A stretch of DNA of 64,000 nucleotides, from NCBI GenBank assembly GCA_032718475.1, contig JAUCBJ010003493.1:1-64000 (forward strand), read 5' to 3'. Source of the DNA: Nemertoderma westbladi (taxonomy: Eukaryota > Xenacoelomorpha > Nemertodermatida > Nemertodermatidae). Every line of letters starts with the position of its first letter. The stretch's first letter is position 1. This document shows positions 56,011-64,000 of the stretch, piece by piece. Under the pieces are notes generated by a model. That model ran no database searches. It had not been told where the DNA came from and saw only the letters and a program-made list of their open reading frames with translations. The position numbers and the translations under genes are program-made.

Positions 56011-58424
56011 TTTGAAAGGTTTTTCTATTGTTCACACCAATATAGCCTAAAACCACGATTCAGCAGATTTTCCGTGCTCGCTACACTCCGATTTAATTCA
56101 TAATCACATCTGTAGGTAAAAAATAGTCGGTTGACCAAAAAATTTTAAAATTGTCTTGCTCGCAATTTAATCACATCTGTATTTAAAAACAGTCGGTTGA
56201 CCTTCTATCTGAATATTACAGTATTACTCAGTTACTGTACGCCTATTCAAGTTTACATTTCTGCAAAATTTTATTGCTCGCTTTGCTCGCATTTTCATGT
56301 TAAATTACTGTAGGAGTGGGTCTAGCTCTAGGTCTGTAGCGTAGGTATTGCAGTATAAACTGATAAATGATTACAATAATTGCCAAATTTAATGGTTAAT
56401 CTTTCAATGGTTGGCGCGCATTGAATGTCATGGTTGGCACGCTTTTCGTTTAACCAGAATCCATGTGGCGCGCTTTTTGTCAATATTCCATATAGGGCCT
56501 ACAGGGCAGGCAGCAGGCCTAATTCTGTAGGCCCTAATTAGCCATGCTGCCATGCTATGCACTGCAGTGCGGAATCCGGAGTGCTGGACTGCGGTTCTGA
56601 ATTAGATTAAAGGGTCCATTGGCGCCGTACCGCCCTACTACTGTCAGTGTCAGACTGTAGAACCAGACTGGTAGCAACTGCCAACTACAGAACTACCGGT
56701 ACGGTACCGGTACTGAACTACGGCAGAAAATGAATTTCTTCGTTTGCGGTTTCTACTCTTGTTAACGGTTAAATATATTAATTAAAGACTATGTATTGGT
56801 ACGACCGACGGCACCGGCAACTGGTATAATCAGATGTTGATGTACATAGGCCTACCAATCTGCCAATACAACAATAGCAATAGGCCTACCCCTACCAACC
56901 ATCCATTGACTCGGCAACTGCAACAATGGAAGTTATGCGGACTAACCAGCTGACCGGCATTCTAAGATCAGGTACCCACTACCAGAGTCTTTCCAGCTGC
57001 CCAGAAAAGTGTTGGAATTGAAATCAAACAACTCACCACCAAGGCCGCCTCTGTCTGTTGACCTCGACTTTAGGTATCGCTGCCACTACGGGCAAACTGG
57101 ACTAACCGTAACCAAGGATGAAATAATCCGGTTTTTTAATCTCACTCTGCCATCACCCAGTGCCCGGCGGTGTTGAAATTGACACGCATTGTACAAGCAG
57201 TAGGCCTATTGCTCCGAGTTTCCTGCTGGTCGGGTGCAACTACTGCATCTACATTGCCACACTATAACTCGGGCTCATGAGGAAGGAGTGCTGCGTAGAC
57301 TATATTCCTATAAACCAAAACTCTACCTGGCTTGCCTATTGAACGCATTATAAAGATCGTCAGTCTTCGTTTAGGAAAGATATTTAAATACAAAACAGGA
57401 CGAGCACAACGAGACTTATAATGAAGACGAGTACTGCGTTGACTATTATTATTATATAAACCACCTGGCTTCACATATTGCACGCATCCCTTGTTATTAT
57501 TATTATAAATATCGTCCATCGTCCAATATTGGTCCAACTTGTATTGCTATATCAGGTAAATGACAGATATAATGACATAAATACTATCCATGGCATGGCT
57601 GTTGTAGGCTTCTGAAATAGTTTATTCCACAATGTATATGTCTGGTTATTTTTTAATTGAATTTTTGCAAAGTAGTAAAATTAATGTTCTTAAAAATATT
57701 ATTATTTTATATGTAACGTAGGAAAGTAGCTACATATTTTCGCTGCAGCCTTAAGAGTGTACATTGATTTAATATTATTTCAATACCCATATTACTACAT
57801 CGGCATACAATGCGTTGGCGTTGTATCCACATCTCCACATACTGACATAGATGTATCAGCAGTTACTCGCACAGTTTCGAAACTTCGCATAGTTATAATT
57901 GTATAAAGATTGTCAGTCTTGGTTTAGGAAAAATATTTTAATGCAAAACAGGACAAGCGACGAGCGCAATGTGGCATATAATAAACCATACCTGGCTTCG
58001 CCTATTGAAGGCATCGGTAGTTAAAAAGATCGTCCGTCAGTCTGCGTTTAGGAAATATGTTTAAATACAAAACAGGACGAGCACAACGATGTTTATAACA
58101 ATAAAGACGAGTACTGCCTACTGCGTTGAAGGCATCGGTAGTTATAAACTACTGGTGGGTGGGAAGGGTGGGGGGGGGGGGGGGGGGTGCAGATTAAAGG
58201 GGGTGAACACGTACTTTTCCCCTTTCTTTGATTGATTGGTGGTGTGGGTAAATTTCTCAAAACCTGATTTTGTGATACAGTCGCTCAATTTTAATCTGTA
58301 TCTGATAACTGAGCCTCGTCCTGCGCGATGGCCCCACGACCGTGTCGTTCAGTTGTGTTCAATTTTAAACGTTAATAACTCAGCCAAATGATAATGAAAT
58401 CTATCCAATACATATAATATTTCA
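56011..58424. repeat. Repeat-rich non-coding region
   Basis: 56105-56205 holds two copies of AATCACATCTGTA...AGTCGGTTGACC. A module GATCGTCAGTCTTCG..TTTAGGAAA..AAATACAAAACAGGACGAGCACAACG occurs at 57354-57420, 57905-57975 and 58024-58100, with TGGCTT(C/G)(A/G)CCTATTGAA nearby, indicating three partial copies of one element. Poly-G at about 58170-58188. 58348-58412 is a fragment of the 41-42 kb repeat family. No gene. Confidence 0.65.
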
Positions 58425-61400
58425 GTATACGCCACAACTCCCTATCGCCCATGACATTTTCTAGATCATCCGCATCTTCAAGGCCAGTGTCCTTTAAGAT
58501 GCGTCTCAAGAAAGTCATGGGCTGTCCACCATGCTTATTCACTCCATGAGGCTGCCAAAGTACAAGATTATGCACTGGCTGGTCCTCACGGCGAAAGCAA
58601 TGTCCTGCAAAACGGAGGCGATTTTGTTCTAGTGTCAAGCTTGGGAGAACCAATGAGACACATCCAATGTTATATAGTGTCTGGTTGGAGATGTGTGCAT
58701 TGTACTTGACACAATGAACCCAGCGTAGCATTCTTGTGAATGTGCCATCCAGAGATTTGGTGTCCTCAGCAGTTAGAGCCCAGCATGGACTCCCGTAGAG
58801 GAGTACTGGAACTACTGCTGCTCTAAATAATCGGACCTTAAGTTTCCGATTAATTCTCGGTGACTTCCAAATCCTGGAAAGCCTATTCAAGGCTGCCCAT
58901 GCCTTTCCCTTACGTATTCGAAGGTCCTCACCGGACTTCCGGAACCATGATCCTAGGTAACAGAAGTCGTCCACATGCTCAAGCATACCTTCCTTTGAGC
59001 TTATGCTCATCCGATCAGAGACTTGCTGAGGACTTTCAAAGTTGAATGTCAGAGTTTTGGTCTTTCTGGAGTTAATAAAAAGACCAACACTAGAAGCAGC
59101 ATGTTCTAATGAGCTGAGGAGCCGTTGGGCTCCCTCTAATGATTCTGAGAGTACTCCTAAGTCATCAGCAAAGTCTAGATCAGTTAGGTACTTGGCAGGA
59201 TTTCCTCGACTTCTGGAGCCAGTAGGTGGAGTTATCATCACCCCCATCATCATTATAATGATCTAAGGACATGCATAGAACATAGTCAACCACAATAATG
59301 AACAAGAATGGTGCAAGTGTGTCTCCTTGGAGGACGCCCCATAACACTTCAAATGGTTCTGTGTCACCGTCAACAGTAGACACAAATGTTGTCAAACCAT
59401 CGTATACTGATCTGATTGCTGCAATAATTTCATCAGGAATCCCATATAATGAAAGTATGCTGAACATACGTGAGCGAGAGACTGAATCAAAGGCCTTGAA
59501 GACGTCAACAAAGATAACAGCCAGATGCCTGTCTTTCTTTTTTGATAACTCTTCAATTATCTTTCTAAGTGCCAAAATGGGCTCCATGGTCCCACGACCT
59601 TTACGGAACCCATTCTGATTTCCACGGAGCAGTCTCTCAATGGGATCCCTGATGCGATTTAATAGAATCCTATTGTATAGCTTTGCAGCAATCGAGATCA
59701 ATGAGATTCCCCGAAAAGAACCATAGAGTGTTAGGTTGCCCTTCTTGGGAACTGGCACCAACTTATTTGTTTTCATTTCTTGTGGGACTCTTGTTGTTCA
59801 GTACATGTCTACTATGATGGGATAGATGAGCTTTAAACACTCAGGTATTTTAAAGACCTCAGGGGGAACACCATCTACTCCACTGGCACGATTGGTCTTA
59901 ATGCTCTTTGCAGCAGCCTTCACTTCTGCAAAGGAGATATCGCCAATGGGAATATCAGGGAGTACAGACTCAGACACTTTTACTTCTATAAAGTTATCAG
60001 GCAATACCCTGTCATTATTGAGGAGCTTTTCAAAGTGGGCTTTCCAACCATTGAGGCGATCGGCTGGTGATTCAGCCTTAACCTTGGTGGTTGGCTGGCT
60101 TTTCCGCCCAGTAAGCAGATTGATCGATTTCCATGCCTGGGATGATTGCCTGCTGTCGTCAGCATCATTGATGGCATCAACCTGTTGGTTTATTAGCTCC
60201 TGTAGATTAGCAGAGTACTGTTTCTTCAGGGACCTAGATGCAGCCTTAACTGCATTCTTGGCCGCTGTAGTCTGTTTGAGTCGGGACTCTTTCTGCGCCT
60301 TATGAAGGTCATTTCGGCACTTCTGAATTTTGTTGTCAGTCCAGGGGGCCCTTTTCCTGTTTCGAGGGAATACAGGAACTGTTTCTGCAGCTGCTATCTT
60401 AACTGCTTCTGTAAAGGCAGTATAGCCCTCACAGTGATCTGCCGCCTCAGAGGCAAGAGCCTCATACCTGTTGCTGTAGTGTGAAGCTGGATCTCACACT
60501 TGGCTGTTGCAACAGAGAGGACCAGCCATGCCGCGGCAAGGCAGATTTCGTTGTTCTGCTAGCACGCAGACTAAGTATTACCTTGGCCACAATAAGGCGG
60601 TGATCACTGGAGAAGGGTCGAAGTGTAAATGCATTACAGTCTTGTATAGAGCTCCTGTATTTCCTACGAAATAGAATATGGTCTATCTGGGACTTGTGAC
60701 CACTGGGTCCACTATGAGTCCATAGCTTTCCAGTTCGCTTCTTAAACTGGGTTCCAGCCGAAAACAATCCATTTCCAGAGATAAAATCCTGAAGATGGAC
60801 ATAATTTCGGTTAACACTATTGCTATAGACACAGGGCGATGTAGGTGATTGATGCAGACTTGCATTAAAGTCTCCCAGGAATGTTAAGAATGCATGCTGA
60901 TCCACTCCATCAGATTGTAGATTGTGGTAGAAATTTTTCACCTCCTCTACAGGGGCAACACTAGTTGGAGAGTAGCACACAATCAGAACCACCTTAGGAA
61001 ACTTCTTAGCCAGTCTTCCAGAACATGAGAAGTGGCAACGGATGATGCGGTTAGAGATTTGGTCTATTTTGTCCAATGCTGCATGAGCAGTTGGATTCAT
61101 CAATAGACCAATTCCACCATTGCCACTATCATCTGCTGACGCGAGGGCGAGTCGCCAACCGCCCCCCATGTCCTTAATCAGAACCTCATCAGTCTGTCCA
61201 GTCTGCATTCGGTGCTCTTGAACACCCACTGCGCTAAGAGAAAGCTTATCTGCCAAGGCAGTCAGCTCACCTTGTCGCATTGGGGACCCGAGTGTTAGGG
61301 TGTTTACTGAGGCTAGTCTTGTGACTTGCCTCAGATTCACCAATGGCTTTGTTGGTCGGGGTGGAACATGAGAGTAGCTTCCAACTCCAGAATCCCTCTC

Positions 61401-61555
61401 CCCATCACAATCTGGCCTCCCTGGTGACCCAGGGTTTGGGCCAGAAAGGTCATCAGGAAAGGGACTCAAAGAATTGTTGACTGCTCTCTCTCCAGTAGGG
61501 GGTGAGACAGGCAGCCGGTCAGGAGTTAACTGACGCCTGTGTAGGCCGATTGTGT
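58425..61555 (-). mobile_element. APE-type LINE copy 2, 5' end complete or nearly so, 3' end missing
   Basis: About 97 percent like copy 1 by eye. The 5' side extends past copy 1: the endonuclease starts in a 335-codon frame (61469-60462) with RQVTRLASVNTLTLGSPMRQGELTALADK. Defects: a 5-base loss near 60478, a C-to-T change making TGA at about 59797, and an extra G near 59245. RT motifs FRGISLISIAAK, VDVFKAFDSV, QGDTLAPFL and LDFADD are present. It stops after GDRELWR at about 58430 without the 3' UTR and TAG tail, so the 3' end was lost, unlike normal 5' truncation. Non-functional. Confidence 0.88.
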
Positions 61556-61719
61556 CCTGTTTTTTTTTTGACAGGGGAGAATTAATTAAGATAATTTTTA
61601 TTTTACTTTGATATATATATTTTTGAGTACCTGTAATGCTAACTTATATATTTGATAATTTCGTTAATCACATTATGTACTACATTGTTTGTTTCCAAGT
61701 TATTTATTTGTACTTCCAG

Positions 61720-62193
61720 ATCCTGTTATTGCTGTGAAGGTATACACCAAGTTCATTCCCAATAGTACCGAACCGTCGGTATCTAACAACTCAATTGATT
61801 ATTGCGAAGGAGAAACAGCGAGTTGGAATATTTATTGTATCGGATATGTAGATGGCAATAACCCTGGAATATCGGAAACAAAGTTGGTGGTAAAGAAACC
61901 TCCGTATAAGATAGAACTCGGTCTCACTCGCTACCATTCCGGTTCCAATGCAGTGTCGATCACCGAATATCCAAAACGCGGTTGTATACTGAAGGGAACC
62001 TACCGTACAGAAGACCCTCCAAACAGTCCGCCACTCATTGCTGGGGAAACAGCCGTACCACATTACATCGACTACGAGTTTACCGGCTGCACGGAGGAAG
62101 ACGCTGGCGAATACGACTGTGAACTACGAGTTCAGAATTCTTGGGACTTCGATCCCTCTAGTAATGGTGTTACTGTCACCTTCAACAGAAATT
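61720..62193 (+). CDS. Immunoglobulin-superfamily domain exon (host gene, partial)
   Basis: Acceptor TATTTATTTGTACTTCCAG (AG 61718-61719) and donor ATT|GTGAGT (62194) bound a 474-bp exon, open throughout, entering and leaving in phase 1, the classic class of shuffled Ig exons. The protein has the strand-B cysteine region (ASWNIYCIGYV), the strand-F signature EEDAGEYDCELRV, two further cysteines and sequons (NST, NNS). At about 158 residues it is longer than a typical V/I domain. It could belong to an invertebrate surface receptor. Adjacent exons are not certain: a possible last exon begins after a 54-bp intron at 62248 and would encode about 13 residues to TAG at 62287-62289. Confidence 0.75.
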
Positions 62194-62289
62194 GTGAGTA
62201 TCTTATTTTGCTACAAATTATAAATATGACTTATATGCATTCTTCAGTTCGCCACGCTTTCGATCCAGTTTGGTCCAGATTCGTGTAGA

Positions 62290-62802
62290 GTAATATCACC
62301 ATGAGATCATTTTTTTATGAAAAGGGTCGTATTCAATTTTAAAATATCGTGCTGCTCAAAGGCTTGTCAAAAATCAGACTAGCTCTTACCTTTTTGCAAA
62401 CAACTTGAGTTTGAGAAAAGAAATGAGAAAACTGCTTGGAGATTTGAAATCTCCGTTACATTAACGATTACACCATTGACAATTTCCAAAATAGGGGGGG
62501 GGGGGGGGGGGGGTGCTAAAACTTTGCCCCCCTTTAAAATAGCTACTATTCGCTGCGAATTTTCGGGTTTAACTTTACCCTTCAATTAAAGAAAAATAAT
62601 ATTATATATTATTTTGTTATTTCATTATGACCTAAATACTAAAATGATTGGGATTCATCTTTACAAAAATGTTCTGATCTCTCTCAACACCAGCAAATAG
62701 TACTGTAACTATTTTTAAGTGACTTGAGTGGTTTTTCAATTTTTGAAAAAATATAATTTAAAATATATAATATTAATTGGTAAACCACATCATACACGTA
62801 TA
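62290..62802. repeat. AT-rich DNA with repeat shared with 3.7-3.9 kb and a poly-G
   Basis: See 3659-4400 for the matching blocks. Poly-G at about 62493-62513. No gene. Confidence 0.5.
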
Positions 62803-63640
62803 CAACATGGCCCTGAATATAGTGTCGTTATTCAGTTACCTGCCCCCACGCCCCCCCCCCCCCCCCCCCAAAAAAAAAAATTTCTACAAAACGAGATTTG
62901 AAATAGTGATAGATGCACTCAACTCCTCGACTGGGTAGGTGAGTCAGAGTGTAAAAATGTAAAAATATTTGAATTCGGTTGGGAAATAGCTGAGATATAG
63001 GCGTTCGAAAGTTGCATGAATTTTCTTCGGCTGCAGGCCATTTATTCAGTATTATATAATATTCATTAATAAATTCAAAAATATTCTGTAATATTTTGTT
63101 TATCTCTTAAGTAGCTGGGAAACAATGCAATGCCTATATGATAATACTAGTATTAAGTACACCATAACCCTTAATACAACAACCATTTATAGGGGGTCGG
63201 TACCCCCACCCCCCCCCCCCCCCCCCTCTAATTATTTTCAAATTTCAATAAAATGCTAAGAAATTCGGTAAGATGATAGATCTTACTGGTGGCCTGGCCG
63301 GATTTTTCAATTTCTCAGTTATTTCCATACAACAAGCCCTTAAAAATGTCTATTTAGCAATGTTTAACCACATCCGTAGACTTTATTTTACGTCTTTGTA
63401 ATGTAAACTAGATATCATTAAAACCGCCTTCGTCTGTAGATTCCGAATCTGAAAACTGTTTTAAATTTCACCAGTATTTTCCTGAGATATTATCAACATT
63501 CAAAGGCATACATTTTATGACGTAAATCTACATTATTCTAATGTATAATATAATATGTCTCTATTCTAGAATATTAGTTATTATTTATCTAAGTGTTTGT
63601 AAAGCTCGTTCTAAAAGCTGTGTTTAAATAATTCATATCC
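62803..63640. mobile_element. One or two diverged MITE family A-like copies
   Basis: TACAACATGGCCCTGAATATAG at 62802 parallels the family A end, followed by a poly-C, TTTCTACAAA, TTTGAATTCGGTTGGG and GCGTTCGAAAGTTGCATG in family A order. A second end, TA-CACCATAACCC at about 63158, is followed by another poly-C (63205-63226) and diverged internal sequence. Right boundaries are unclear. Confidence 0.55.
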
Positions 63641-64000
63641 GCACTGAGAAACCACTTCACGTCGCCGACCACAATGCGATGATGGGTCGCATCCTCACAG
63701 AGAGTCGGATTACCCAGGATGCCGCTTATAACGCCAAGGCAGAACAGTTAGTGGCCTTTCTTCCTGCCAGCCAGCGCCGAACCATTGAACGGGCCGTTAC
63801 TAATAAGACTGGCGGATGGCTCAGAGCCCAACCATCAGCCGTGGATCACACCGACCTCAGTCCCAACGAGTTCCTTGATAGCCTAGCACTCCGCTATGGC
63901 CTCATTCCACCGGGCCTCCCGACTAATAGCGAAGGCCCGAATTGCGGGCACTTCACCACATCTCATGCCCTCAGCTGCAAATCTGGGGGCCTGGTGATAA
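63641..64000 (+). pseudogene. C-terminal part of an RLE-type non-LTR retroelement, runs off the window
   Basis: Open from 63641 to the end. Composition switches abruptly to GC-rich at 63640. Contains GWLRAQPSAVDHTDLSPNEF, SLALRYGLIPPGLP and CGHFTTSHALSCKSGGLV, the region between RT and nuclease in RLE-type elements, homologous in kind to HSLHCPTGGFP of the 21.3-kb element but a different family. The first CxxC cysteine pair is incomplete (only one Cys). Start by 5' truncation is likely. The status of the rest cannot be seen. Confidence 0.7.

Noticed and set aside
59826-60305. Plus-strand 159-codon frame
   Set aside because: Antisense shadow of the LINE copy 2 frame, also seen opposite copy 1 at 45629-46108.
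1-64000. tRNA, rRNA, CRISPR or bacterial-type operons
   Set aside because: No tRNA-like cloverleaf with A/B boxes, no rRNA stretch and no spaced-repeat array was recognised. The window is eukaryotic.

Overview
This is a repeat-rich, AT-rich window from an animal genome, most likely a marine invertebrate. That rests on the mix of BEL/Pao LTR elements, APE-type and restriction-endonuclease (RLE) LINEs, a Penelope-like fragment, TA-flanked MITEs, a repeat core I associate with lophotrochozoan/cephalopod SINEs, and host exons with metazoan splice signals. I cannot name the species. Little of the window looks like host gene: a terminal exon (4402-4508), one immunoglobulin-type exon (61720-62193) and perhaps the 583-codon membrane glycoprotein reading frame at 12001-13752, which may instead be an endogenous viral envelope.

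Layout. 1-8.5 kb: hairpin and MITE-like elements, including a 938-bp palindrome nested in a second MITE family, a candidate last exon, and a broken LINE copy. 8.5-16.4 kb: mostly unassigned AT-rich DNA, a LINE 5' fragment and the envelope-like glycoprotein. 16.4-21.9 kb: a decayed RLE-type non-LTR element with an Ulp1/SENP-like (C48) protease, reverse transcriptase (RT), CCHC finger and PD-(D/E)xK nuclease, split by a minus-strand solo BEL LTR (TSD GCAAC). 23.6-37.7 kb: a zinc-knuckle gene interrupted by a 12.9-kb BEL/Pao element (BEL1, 24586-37507, TSD GATGG). 38.5-39.4 kb: a Penelope-like RT remnant. 43.1-56.0 kb: a second BEL/Pao element (BEL2, TSD AGTTG), itself interrupted by an APE-type LINE. 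58.4-61.6 kb: another copy of that LINE on the minus strand. 61.7-62.3 kb: the Ig exon. The last 360 bp are the C-terminal part of another RLE-type LINE running off the window.

How it fits together. The clearest story is nested transposition, readable because target-site duplications survive: BEL1 into a zinc-knuckle gene, a solo LTR into the RLE element, a LINE into BEL2 gag, and MITE A into MITE B. Both BEL elements have lost the RT/RNase H catalytic core with the downstream edge at the same motif (QWRHC...NPAD), yet BEL1's shared LTR segments look identical. That suggests recent movement in trans or very recent deletion. Both also carry, between integrase and 3' LTR, a homologous extra reading frame (here ORF3) that is not an envelope and that I do not recognise. 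BEL1 further carries six copies of an 18-bp palindrome in different reading frames. ORF3 and the palindrome are the best candidates for undescribed biology here.
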